Origin: Candidatus Moraniibacteriota bacterium
GTDB taxonomy: Bacteria; Patescibacteriota; Minisyncoccia; Moranbacterales; DUUL01
DNA length: 18,927 bases
NCBI GenBank assembly: GCA_018399935.1
Contig: JAGYNP010000075.1
Span: forward strand, 1 to 18,927
Direction: 5' to 3'
The notes under the pieces are model-generated. The model was not told where the DNA came from and searched no databases. It saw nothing but the letters and a program-made list of their open reading frames with translations. Below, piece after piece: positions 6,089 through 13,830 of this stretch. The position numbers were made by a program, and so were the translations under genes. How positions within the stretch are numbered: the first letter of the stretch is position 1; each line of letters begins with the position of its first letter.

Positions 6089-6118
6089 ATTATAACTCAA
6101 AATTTAAAATAATGGAAA
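6089..6118 (-). promoter_or_regulatory. Predicted promoter of the AI-2E-family gene
   Basis: On the minus strand TTTCCA (6118-6113) is followed by 18 bases and a perfect TATAAT (6094-6089). Transcription from about 6082 would give a leader near 18 bases. Confidence 0.5.
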
Positions 6119-6209
6119 TTGAAATCAGTTAGAAAATTTGTAAAGTTTATAAAGTTTTAGCTAGAGAATAAATTTTTAATTTTGAGTATCCCGTCTTGTA
6201 TTAAAGAAT

Positions 6210-6332
6210 TTAACATAAAACTTTTCTCAATTCTTCCTCGTATATTAAAGCACTAAAGTCAATCTTATTTATAATCTTTTTGAATAGAGAAGGTTTGTCT
6301 GGAGAAACTTTAAAAAAGAAAGAGGGATCAGT
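6210..6332 (-). pseudogene. Possible C-terminal remnant of an unidentified gene
   Basis: A 40-codon open frame with no start codon lies in the 299-base gap downstream of the flippase gene. It has protein-like composition: S-F-F-F-K-V-S-P-D-K-P-S-L-F-K-K, then S-A-L-I-Y-E-E-E-L-R-K-V-L before a TAA. The charged amphipathic ending is unlike the surrounding A/T noise. It could be the tail of a gene whose front was lost, or chance. No family was recognised. Confidence 0.25.
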
Positions 6333-6363
6333 TTAAGATGATTTTTTGTTTGGGTTAGGAGTT

Positions 6364-7833
6364 TTATTTTTTAAAAGAATTAATCAAGTAATCCCAGTCT
6401 TTTTTATTAATTTCTTTAGTTAGCCACATTAAAATCAGGTAAATCGTTAATAAAATTATTAACCAAAGAATGAAAATGAAACGACCTTGGCTAAAAAATG
6501 AATAACCAATTAAATAAATTAATAAACTAGTTGTTAAGTATTTTAAAAGAGAAACTAAATTAATAAATTTAGCAATTTTAAAATTGGCATAAATTAAAGC
6601 CCAAAGCATTATTATAAAAGCGGTAATAGTAGTTGACCAAGCTGAGCCGATTAAGCCCATTTTTTTAATTAACAACCAATTTAAAATTCCATTTAATAAA
6701 GTTCCTGAGATAGCGGTAACAACTGGAAATTTATTTTTTCCTGAGCCGTTTAAAACGAAAATAATGATATAAAAAATTGTTAGAAAAGCAAAGCCAAAAA
6801 TTAAGATACTCATAATGGGTCCAGCTGAGGTATATTGACTACCATAGAAAAATCTAACGGCTGATTCAGAGAAAAGAGACAAGAGAAGGGTGATTGGGGT
6901 TAAAATTAAAAATAGATATTTAAAAGCATTTTGGAGGAGTTTTTCAGTTTGTTTTTTTTTATTGTTAACGATTAGTTCTGATATTTTAGGTAAAAGGATA
7001 ATTGTCATAAAGAAAAAGAGATAGTAAGGAATTCTACTAACAGTTGAAGCTGCGCTGTAAATTCCGGTTAATTCATTACTGTTCATTAAGGCTTTTACAA
7101 AATAAAGATTCATAGAAAGCATAAATTCATAAAAAAGCATAAAGATTACTATTGGACCAGCGAAAAGGGAAAGCTTTTTAGCTAATTTAAAATCAAGTGG
7201 TTTATTTTTAAAACTTTTATTGTTTTTAAGTTTGAATTTAGTAAAAGGGTCAATAAAATAGGCAGTTAAAAAAACGACAAAAGGAGCTAGTGCTTGACCA
7301 ACAATGGCACCTTTTACTTTGTAAAAATAACCTAGTCCAACTATTAATAATACTTTTAGTATAGAGCGCCAAGTTTTAAGAAAAGATTGAGTTTTAAAAG
7401 CTTTAATTCCAGTGAAATAATAAGCGTAAAAACTAGATAAAGCAAAAGCTGGAATAATAAGAGAAGATATTCTAAATAAGTTAGTTAGACTTGAATCATT
7501 CAACAAGTTAGCAAAAATTGGAGCCAATAGAAAATAGCCTATAGTAACAATAGTTATAACAAAAAATTGAACAAATAAAGCCGATTTTTTTATGTGATAA
7601 AATTCGTTAGCTTTATCAGAAGTTATTTCTCCTAAATATTTGCTAGTTGAAATCGGAATTCCTCTACCAACTAAAATAACTACCATAGTAGTAAAGGTAA
7701 TAATAATACTAAATTTACCATAACCAGCTGGATCTAAAATTCGACCCATCAAAGCATGGATTATGTAACCAGAAATGTTGAAAATTAATTCTGATATTGA
7801 TAACCAAAAAGAGGCTTTAATTAAACTAGACAT
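6364..7833 (-). CDS. Polysaccharide flippase, Wzx-like (MOP superfamily)
   Basis: A 489-residue membrane protein with about 14 hydrophobic helices. It belongs to the polysaccharide biosynthesis branch of the MOP exporters, which flip lipid-linked oligosaccharide across the cytoplasmic membrane. The N-terminus has the typical S-F-W-L-S-I-S-E block, followed by a G-R-I-L-D-P-A-G-Y-G-K-F motif near 31-42. A basic loop around 195-210 (K-F-K-L-K-N-N-K-S-F-K-N-K) is followed by the second half of the fold. The start overlaps the stop of the upstream kinase-like gene (TAATG), so the two are translationally coupled. It is the expected export step for the glycan made by the transferases to the right. 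Substrate is not predictable. Confidence 0.92.
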   Translation of the reverse strand: MSSLIKASFWLSISELIFNISGYIIHALMGRILDPAGYGKFSIIITFTTMVVILVGRGIPISTSKYLGEITSDKANEFYHIKKSALFVQFFVITIVTIGYFLLAPIFANLLNDSSLTNLFRISSLIIPAFALSSFYAYYFTGIKAFKTQSFLKTWRSILKVLLIVGLGYFYKVKGAIVGQALAPFVVFLTAYFIDPFTKFKLKNNKSFKNKPLDFKLAKKLSLFAGPIVIFMLFYEFMLSMNLYFVKALMNSNELTGIYSAASTVSRIPYYLFFFMTIILLPKISELIVNNKKKQTEKLLQNAFKYLFLILTPITLLLSLFSESAVRFFYGSQYTSAGPIMSILIFGFAFLTIFYIIIFVLNGSGKNKFPVVTAISGTLLNGILNWLLIKKMGLIGSAWSTTITAFIIMLWALIYANFKIAKFINLVSLLKYLTTSLLIYLIGYSFFSQGRFIFILWLIILLTIYLILMWLTKEINKKDWDYLINSFKK

Positions 7834-8438
7834 TAAAGTAAATTCTTAATATTTGTTTGGATTTCAGATTTTATTGCTTGACCGTCAACAGTAATCATTT
7901 TCCATTTTTTGATGAAAAGATTATAGAGTCGATTTTTTTGGAATAAATAATTTTGATCTTGTTCAATTTTTTTTGATCTAGCTAATATTTTTTCTGGTTT
8001 AATTTTCAAATAAACTTTTAAATTAGGTTGAATTATATAATTTTCAGCGATAGTTTGCCAGAAAGATTGTTTTTTTATTTTTTTTCTTAAATCTAAATAT
8101 TTAATATTAACTATTTGATCATAAAAATATCTATCAATTAATAAGTAGTCTAATTTATTTTCAAAAACTTTAATTTGATAATAAATTCTAAATCTAAAAA
8201 CATCAATTATAATAGCTATTTTTCTTAAAAGAATTCCCCAAAAATTAGCTTGAGTTTGTGCTTTATAGGGTTTCTTATTAAATGATGTTTTTTTTCTCTT
8301 TAAAATTTTATTAGCAATAGAAAAATCAATCATATGAAAGCGTTTAACTTTAAAATCTTTTTTTAATTCTTTTTCTAATAAATCAAGTTGAGTAGTTTTG
8401 CCACTTCCGTCCAGTCCAGAGATTGTTATTAGCTTCAT
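7833..8438 (-). CDS. Thymidylate-kinase-like P-loop kinase
   Basis: A 201-residue P-loop protein. The Walker A is G-L-D-G-S-G-K-T-T (8-16). D-R-Y-F-Y-D (102-107) resembles the D-R-Y box of thymidylate kinases. A basic lid-like segment follows near 145-175 (K-I-L-A-R-S-K-K, then K-N-R-L-Y-N-L-F). The R-E-P-G-G motif that true thymidylate kinases carry after the first strand-helix is absent; F-H-M-I-D-F occupies that region. It is therefore best called kinase-like, with unknown substrate. It is one base-overlapped with the flippase gene and lies in an envelope-glycan cluster, which suggests phosphorylation of a sugar or lipid precursor rather than dTMP. That is inference from context. No Shine-Dalgarno is seen. 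Confidence 0.75.
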   Translation of the reverse strand: MKLITISGLDGSGKTTQLDLLEKELKKDFKVKRFHMIDFSIANKILKRKKTSFNKKPYKAQTQANFWGILLRKIAIIIDVFRFRIYYQIKVFENKLDYLLIDRYFYDQIVNIKYLDLRKKIKKQSFWQTIAENYIIQPNLKVYLKIKPEKILARSKKIEQDQNYLFQKNRLYNLFIKKWKMITVDGQAIKSEIQTNIKNLL

Positions 8439-8494
8439 AATTTTGAGAGGCTTTAAGGTTTATAAGATTATTTCTAGTTACATTTTTTTTACGA

Positions 8495-8535
8495 AATTTT
8501 CTATTTTTGAAAAATTTAGTTAAAAATAGAAAATT
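8495..8535. repeat. Perfect 14-bp inverted repeat upstream of the kinase-like gene
   Basis: AATTTTCTATTTTT (8495-8508) and its exact complement (8522-8535) are separated by 13 bases. There is no T-tract on either side, so it is not an obvious terminator. It lies 57 bases upstream of the kinase-like start and about 180 bases after the RtcB-like stop. It could be an operator-like site or a transcript-end hairpin. The surrounding gap 8439-8717 contains no gene that I can support. Confidence 0.6.
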
Positions 8536-8717
8536 GTAGTAAAAAAGATAATAGGAAACGGTTTATCGATATACTTCTTTATTTAATTTTTTGTTACCTA
8601 TTTAACGTATCAGTTTAAGTTCAGTGTGTTTTATTTGTTGCTCAAATTTTCTTCGAATTGTGTTCAAATTTTTAAACTCCAGAGATTATTGTTTAATTGA
8701 AATGATTTTAATGGTTT

Positions 8718-10211
8718 TTATGCCATTAAAACTGAGATTGGTTGCATTCTAGCGATTGGGTTAATTACTCCATTTTTTTTCATTCCCTTGATAGCTGGTT
8801 CAATGTTTTTGTAATGGGAGGAATCTTGTTTTAAAACTCCGTCAGACTTAGCGTTATAAAGATGGACATTGCTTTTAATCATTTTAGAATGAAGTTCTTC
8901 TTTCGTGGTTGGAACTTTAGATGTCTTATCTTTGGCTTTTCCAGTTCCGTGAGGGGCAGAAAAAAAAGAAGCTTGATTGTTGTCAGTTCCAGTTCCTAAA
9001 TAGGCTGGAGTACCCATTGAAGAAGGTATAAAAACCGGTTCTCCAGTTTCTTCATAAAGTTTAATGCCTTTCATTCTTTTAGGACCAAAAGCCCTAACGG
9101 AACCGTTTCTATGAACCCAAACATCTTTGTTGAAATGATTTTCTTTAGTGATTGTTATATGACTCATATCATAGACAATTGGTAATTCAATCTTTTTGCC
9201 TAAAATTTTCTTGATGCCATCTTCAATTTTAATTTGAAGTAAGGTTCGGTTGGCAAAAGCATGATTAGCTGAAGCTCTATTGGCTATCATAAAATGGTTG
9301 TGTAGTTCAGAGTTTTCTTTAATACCCCAAAGTTTGTCACTGTTTTCATAGAGAGGGAGTTCTTTTTGGAGAGTTTGATGCCAAGTAACATCTTTTTTCA
9401 AAAAAGTTGATCGAGCAATGACATTAATAATTTTTTGACTAAGATGTTCTTTTTTCTTAGGCATATAGAAGTAGCTTGAATATTGACCAAACATTCCTGA
9501 ACCAGTATGAAGTAAGAATACATATTGATTTTTTTGAATACCTAATTTTTTGGCATTTTTTTTATCAAAAAGTTCATTAACTAAAAGTAGATCAAGAAAA
9601 TGATTTCCAGCTTCGCCTAGAATTCCCAATCGGCTTTGAGCAACTTTAAAGAAAAGAGAAGGAATAGACTCAAAAAGCTGATCATTGGTTACTTTTTGAT
9701 TATCAAACATATTGCCTTTTAAGAAAGTATTTTCTAATTGAGATTTGCTTTTTCCAAATCTTTCTAAGACAGGAGCAGAGCCTCTTTTGGAGATTTCCAG
9801 AATATCTTTATGGTTAAAGAAGGTACCCCAATAGGTTTTGGTTGGAATGGTCTTTACATATTCTTGAAAAAGTTCATCAATTTGTTTTTTCGATAAGTCT
9901 CCTTTGAAGAAAGGGGTTTTTATCAAACGCATTCCACAATTGGGAGCCGAGTCTGTTAGTTGGGGTAATATTTCTTTTTTAGTAGCGACTACTGATCCAG
10001 TAGGATTTTTTCTTCCAGGTTTGGAATGGATATCAGCTAAAGCTGCAATATGATGGAAAACTCTTGGATCTTTGGCTACTTTTAAAAGTTTATCATAACT
10101 ATTGTCCCCGGGCATTAATTCATCACTCATATTAAAATTAATTGGGACACTATTTTTGTTGTTGGGTTGCATTATATGTTCGTAATGACTTTTTCTAATT
10201 ATTTTATACAT
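8718..10211 (-). CDS. Divergent RtcB-family protein (RNA ligase homologue)
   Basis: A 497-residue homologue of RtcB, the Mn-dependent ligase that joins RNA 2',3'-cyclic phosphate to 5'-OH through a His-GMP intermediate. Family blocks in order are A-D-I-H (59-62) with G-S-V-V-A-T (72-77), N-C-G-M (91-94), G-N-H-F (202-205), L-H-T-G-S-G (234-239), A-N-H-A-F-A-N-R (315-322), D-M-S-H (348-351), V-H-R-N-G-S-V-R-A-F (366-375), P-S-S-M-G-T (396-401) and A-P-H-G-T-G-K (419-425). Cys92, His204, His235 and His351 match metal ligands, and His421 matches the guanylylated His. The ligand Asp of D-x-G-C-G-M is Ala89, and the H-R-K-G motif has Asn369. It may be inactive or altered. The start overlaps the GT4 stop by 8 bases, which indicates coupling. 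No archease gene is visible. Confidence 0.85.
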   Translation of the reverse strand: MYKIIRKSHYEHIMQPNNKNSVPINFNMSDELMPGDNSYDKLLKVAKDPRVFHHIAALADIHSKPGRKNPTGSVVATKKEILPQLTDSAPNCGMRLIKTPFFKGDLSKKQIDELFQEYVKTIPTKTYWGTFFNHKDILEISKRGSAPVLERFGKSKSQLENTFLKGNMFDNQKVTNDQLFESIPSLFFKVAQSRLGILGEAGNHFLDLLLVNELFDKKNAKKLGIQKNQYVFLLHTGSGMFGQYSSYFYMPKKKEHLSQKIINVIARSTFLKKDVTWHQTLQKELPLYENSDKLWGIKENSELHNHFMIANRASANHAFANRTLLQIKIEDGIKKILGKKIELPIVYDMSHITITKENHFNKDVWVHRNGSVRAFGPKRMKGIKLYEETGEPVFIPSSMGTPAYLGTGTDNNQASFFSAPHGTGKAKDKTSKVPTTKEELHSKMIKSNVHLYNAKSDGVLKQDSSHYKNIEPAIKGMKKNGVINPIARMQPISVLMA

Positions 10212-11364
10212 TTAATATTTTTTTATAAATTTTATTATATTCTTTAGCTGTTTTTTTGACGTCAAAATTTTTCTTAATGAATTCAAGAGCATTTTTGGCT
10301 AATTTATTATACAACTTTTTATTTGTTTTTAAAAGGTGGATTTTTTTAGCTAAGTCTTTAGGGTCTTTGGTCTTACAAGTTAAACCGTAGTTGTCCTTTC
10401 CAACTAGTTCCTTTAAATTTTTTAATTTGGAAACTATAATAGGTTTTCTGCAAGCCATAGACTCTACTAGAGTTAAGGGGATATCAAATTTTCCAGCCAT
10501 TTCTCTAACTGGAAAAATATTTAAATCTGAAATATTATAAAGCTGATCCATTTTCTTAAAAGTGTCCAAAAAAACAACTTTATCTAGAAGTTTTTCTTTG
10601 TTTAGAGTTTCAATAAATTCTTGTTTCTTCTTTTGGTCAGCTTTGGATTTTATTCGACAGGCGATAATAAATTTTAAATTAGCAGTTTCGGAATAGTCTT
10701 TAAATAGTATTTTTAGGGCTTCTAGAATGTTATCAATGGCTTTTAACCTAGTATATTCTCCAGTGTATAGAACTATAAAATCATTTTTTTGGAGTTTTAG
10801 TTTTTTTAGTAAGGCGGAATTTTTTGTTTTTGGTTGGTATTTTTTAAGATTAATTCCCGGATAAATTAATTTGATATTTTCTAAACCTTGTTTTTTGAGC
10901 TTTTTAAAAGTGCTTTTGGATTGAACTATTATGAAATCAGCAAATAGTATTTTTTTTAATTTTTTATTATTTTTTAAATTTTTTTTAGATAAAGTTGCAA
11001 TGGTTTGAAGAGTCTTGACTTTTGATAATTTTAAACGAATTCTAAAAAGCCAAGAAGTCAGAGGTCTAGGGGTAAATAAAAAATGAATTAAATCAGTTTT
11101 TAAATTAAAACGAAAAAGCCTTTTGATTAATTTTATTTTTCCAAAAAAATTTAAATTAGCTGATTTGAAAATTTCTTCTGGTTGGATATAAGTAAATTTC
11201 TTAATTAGTTTTTTATTAAAAGAACTTTTTTTTGGGGTTAAAATTTTAGTTTCAAAATTATTTTTAGGTAAATTTGTGATTATATCGAAAGCTAAATTTT
11301 TAGAAGCTTCATCCCAGGGGGGAATGATTGGACGAGTGAAGAATAGAATTTTTTTCTTAGTCAT
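10204..11364 (-). CDS. GT4-family glycosyltransferase (GT-B fold)
   Basis: A 386-residue transferase, counted from the ATG at 11364. The N-terminal strand K-I-L-F-F-T-R-P and the W-D-E-A-S-K-N-L-A helix look like a GT4 acceptor domain. The C-terminal donor domain has V-L-Y-T-G-E-Y (198-204) and I-P-L-T-L-V-E-S-M-A (295-304). In the usual E-x7-E pair only the second Glu (E301) is kept; the first position is Phe293, next to Asp294. The protein is very Lys-rich. A longer frame begins with TTG at 11439 but adds 25 residues with no family match, so the ATG start is preferred. It follows the small anchored protein by 139 bases and overlaps the RtcB-like gene by 8 bases. It probably transfers a sugar in surface glycan assembly; donor and acceptor unknown. 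Confidence 0.85.
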   Translation of the reverse strand: MTKKKILFFTRPIIPPWDEASKNLAFDIITNLPKNNFETKILTPKKSSFNKKLIKKFTYIQPEEIFKSANLNFFGKIKLIKRLFRFNLKTDLIHFLFTPRPLTSWLFRIRLKLSKVKTLQTIATLSKKNLKNNKKLKKILFADFIIVQSKSTFKKLKKQGLENIKLIYPGINLKKYQPKTKNSALLKKLKLQKNDFIVLYTGEYTRLKAIDNILEALKILFKDYSETANLKFIIACRIKSKADQKKKQEFIETLNKEKLLDKVVFLDTFKKMDQLYNISDLNIFPVREMAGKFDIPLTLVESMACRKPIIVSKLKNLKELVGKDNYGLTCKTKDPKDLAKKIHLLKTNKKLYNKLAKNALEFIKKNFDVKKTAKEYNKIYKKILNV

Positions 11365-11503
11365 TATGTTTAGTAAAGGAATTATTTTCAAATATAGTCT
11401 TGTTGTTGAGAATTGTAATTTTGAATTAATTTTAATCAAAATTATTATTGCTTTGGTAAATAATTTAAGATGTTTAGCAAAAAAAGTATTTGAAAGTAAT
11501 TTC

Positions 11504-11896
11504 TTAGTTGATTATTTTATAAATTATTTGATTTTCTTGATTGGTTTTAACTGAAACTTTGAATTTAAAGGGTTGTTTTTTTTTGCAGATTTCTTCAACG
11601 ATTTCTGGTTCAAGTTTGATTATTTTTCTTTTTGAAGAAGAAATTTGTATATTTTGAGTTGAAATTTCTTCGTTATCTAAGCTAAATTTAATTTGATAGT
11701 CAATTGAAGTGGGTTGGTTATTTTCAATAAAAAATTCAAAAGAGGAAGCATTGCAGTTTAAAGAAGTATTTTCAAAACCAATAGTAGTAAATTTTCCTGA
11801 AGCCTTGTCTATGGTTATTTCTCCTTGCCAATAAAGAAAGTAGGCTGATAAAAAAATAGCGATAAATGTTAGTAAAATGTTTGTAGTTTTATTCAT
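11504..11896 (-). CDS. Small membrane-anchored protein of unknown function
   Basis: A 130-residue protein with an N-terminal hydrophobic anchor (about 7-24) followed by a predicted extracytoplasmic domain of roughly 105 residues. That domain is rich in alternating polar/hydrophobic strands, suggesting a small beta-sandwich. Two cysteines (near 48 and 104) could pair. Its start codon lies inside the last codons of the upstream GT-C-like gene (8-base overlap, ATGAATAA), so the two are translationally coupled and may act together. No family was recognised with certainty. The fold resembles the small beta domains found next to multi-membrane-pass proteins such as DUF1616 members, but this is only an impression. 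Confidence 0.75.
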   Translation of the reverse strand: MNKTTNILLTFIAIFLSAYFLYWQGEITIDKASGKFTTIGFENTSLNCNASSFEFFIENNQPTSIDYQIKFSLDNEEISTQNIQISSSKRKIIKLEPEIVEEICKKKQPFKFKVSVKTNQENQIIYKIIN

Positions 11897-13829
11897 AATT
11901 TCTTTGAAAAATTACAGCTTCGTTGGTGCTAAAAATTTTAGAAAAATTATCTGATTTTTCAAATTGAAGAGTGTCATAATTATCTCTTAAGATTATAAAT
12001 TTAACACCCGTTTTTTTAAAGCAGTCTTTACCAATTGAACTTTCTGGAATATCTATCATGTCTCGAGTACAAGTTTCCCGGTCGCGAATTGGATCAATAT
12101 ATTTTTTGCTAAAAGTTCTGGATATTGGTTCTTCATAACCTCTCATCAGAAAATTTTTAATCCATGTATCTCCAGTTAAATAAACATGATCTCTTAAAAT
12201 TTTTTGTTTCTCGGTAGTTTTTTCGGCTAAATATTGAGAGCCTTTAAAAGTTTGGATTGTTTTATCAAAAGCAGTGTTAGTTTCAGGGTAATTTTCTGAA
12301 ACATCAAATAATCCTGAAATGATGGCTGGAATAAAAATTAGCGAGAAAAGAGTATTTTTAATTAGAGGGGAAAAATTTTTTGAAAAAATTGGGCATAAAA
12401 TAGCATAAACTCCAAGAGCAGCTAAAATGGCTGATGAATAAGTTAAGTAGTTGACTATTCTACTGGAAATTATATCAACTTTCAATAGGTTGGGTTTATA
12501 GCTCATTATAAAAATAGTGCCAAACCAGCCTATTAACAAGGAAAAAAATATTATAAAATTGATTAATTTTATTTTTTCAATTTGATAAATTTTTTCAATT
12601 CGAGTTTTTTTCTGAATAATTTTCCAAAATAAAAATGTTAGGAAAGCGATTCCAATTAGGGAATAAAAAAAACGCCAAGGTCCAGTAGAATTGATTATAT
12701 TGTTAATTGTCAAACCAAAGCGGGTGGCTTTAGAAGGGTCTCCGACTGCTGAGTCTATAGCGGTGACATTTAGATAAGATGGAATTCTTATAATAAAAAT
12801 CCAGATTAAAATTAGAATTCCAGTTAGAAAAGTATTTAAGTTAAAAAAAGTTTTTAGGAAAGGGTTGAGATTAAGATTATTTTTTTTGAAATAAAATTTG
12901 ATTAGTAGAAAACTTATTAAAAATATTACTAGAAATCCTAACAAAGAATAGATAAAAATAAAAGCTGAAAGATGATGAGTATAAATTAGATTTCCGATTA
13001 GAAAAATCCCAATGGAAGCTAGAATTGGGTCTCTGTTCTTAAAAGCTTTTATAAATAAATAGAAGATAGTAGGAATAAACATTCCTCCCATTAAATTACC
13101 AATTACACCGCCATTTATGTAGCTGGCTTGAGGTGAGGCAATGGAATATAAGACTCCGATTGAAAGTAATGAGACTAGAGCGATAAAAAAAGATTGCTTT
13201 TTCTTGAAGATCAGACTAGCTAGTTCTTCGGTTAGTAGAAATATTGCTAGTAAAGAAAAAATATTGATTATAAAAAGTAACATTAAAGGTAGAGCAGTAA
13301 AAATTCCAATTCCAGTTAAAATTGAAAGTGCTCCAAAGATGATATGTTCGCCAATGATTACATCGGGAGTACCATAGATAGGTAATTCTTGGAATTTAAT
13401 AATGTAGTTAACCCAATACATATGATGTCCAAGGTCGGTAGTGTGAGGGATTACTTTAGGAATTAGATAGATTAATCTAAGGAAAATTGCAAATAAAGTT
13501 ATTATTAAAAAAGGAAGCCAGTTTTGTTTTTTTATTGGTTTTTTTATTGGTTTTTTGTTTTGAAGTGCTCCGTAAAAAAACAAGCTTAAAGCTGAGATGG
13601 TTGAGATCGAAAGAACTATATTAACAGGACTTAAATCAAAGCCAATTTTATCAATTAACATTAAAACAAAATTGACAATTGTTAGACTCATTACCGTTGA
13701 AACAATAATAGTTCCAAGTAACTCTAAAGGGTTTTTATTGCGAGTTAAAGCAATTAAGATTGAATATCCTGGAATAAATAAGAGTAAGGCTAGACTCAAA
13801 TCAATTTTTATAAAATCTAATAAAATCAT
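11889..13829 (-). CDS. Large multi-pass membrane protein, GT-C glycosyltransferase-like
   Basis: A 646-residue protein with about a dozen or more hydrophobic helices and a soluble C-terminal part (about 520-646). The layout suggests a GT-C transferase that uses polyprenyl-linked sugars on the outer face. The first large loop after the helix at 105-123 has T-D-L-G-H-H (131-136), in the position of the catalytic Asp motif of GT-C enzymes. Further loops have G-E-H (160-162) and T-H-H (284-286). The end, A-V-I-F-Q-R-N-Y, resembles the final strand of such enzymes. No exact family is claimed. It starts one base after the stop of the upstream GT4 gene and overlaps the small anchored gene by 8 bases, so the three form a tight operon. 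A role in glycan transfer outside the membrane is inference. Confidence 0.75.
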   Translation of the reverse strand: MILLDFIKIDLSLALLLFIPGYSILIALTRNKNPLELLGTIIVSTVMSLTIVNFVLMLIDKIGFDLSPVNIVLSISTISALSLFFYGALQNKKPIKKPIKKQNWLPFLIITLFAIFLRLIYLIPKVIPHTTDLGHHMYWVNYIIKFQELPIYGTPDVIIGEHIIFGALSILTGIGIFTALPLMLLFIINIFSLLAIFLLTEELASLIFKKKQSFFIALVSLLSIGVLYSIASPQASYINGGVIGNLMGGMFIPTIFYLFIKAFKNRDPILASIGIFLIGNLIYTHHLSAFIFIYSLLGFLVIFLISFLLIKFYFKKNNLNLNPFLKTFFNLNTFLTGILILIWIFIIRIPSYLNVTAIDSAVGDPSKATRFGLTINNIINSTGPWRFFYSLIGIAFLTFLFWKIIQKKTRIEKIYQIEKIKLINFIIFFSLLIGWFGTIFIMSYKPNLLKVDIISSRIVNYLTYSSAILAALGVYAILCPIFSKNFSPLIKNTLFSLIFIPAIISGLFDVSENYPETNTAFDKTIQTFKGSQYLAEKTTEKQKILRDHVYLTGDTWIKNFLMRGYEEPISRTFSKKYIDPIRDRETCTRDMIDIPESSIGKDCFKKTGVKFIILRDNYDTLQFEKSDNFSKIFSTNEAVIFQRNYE

Positions 13830-13830
13830 T

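Noticed and set aside
8602..8685. Minus-strand 27-codon open frame after the RtcB-like gene
   Set aside because: It has no start codon and no ribosome binding site, and is too short to separate from chance despite a charged composition.
11365..11439. TTG-initiated 25-residue extension of the second GT4 gene
   Set aside because: The conserved first strand starts right after the ATG at 11364. The extension has no family match and begins with a weak codon without a Shine-Dalgarno.
13141..13377. Plus-strand frames opposite the GT-C-like and GT4 genes
   Set aside because: They are shadows of long membrane-protein and transferase frames, with no independent signals.
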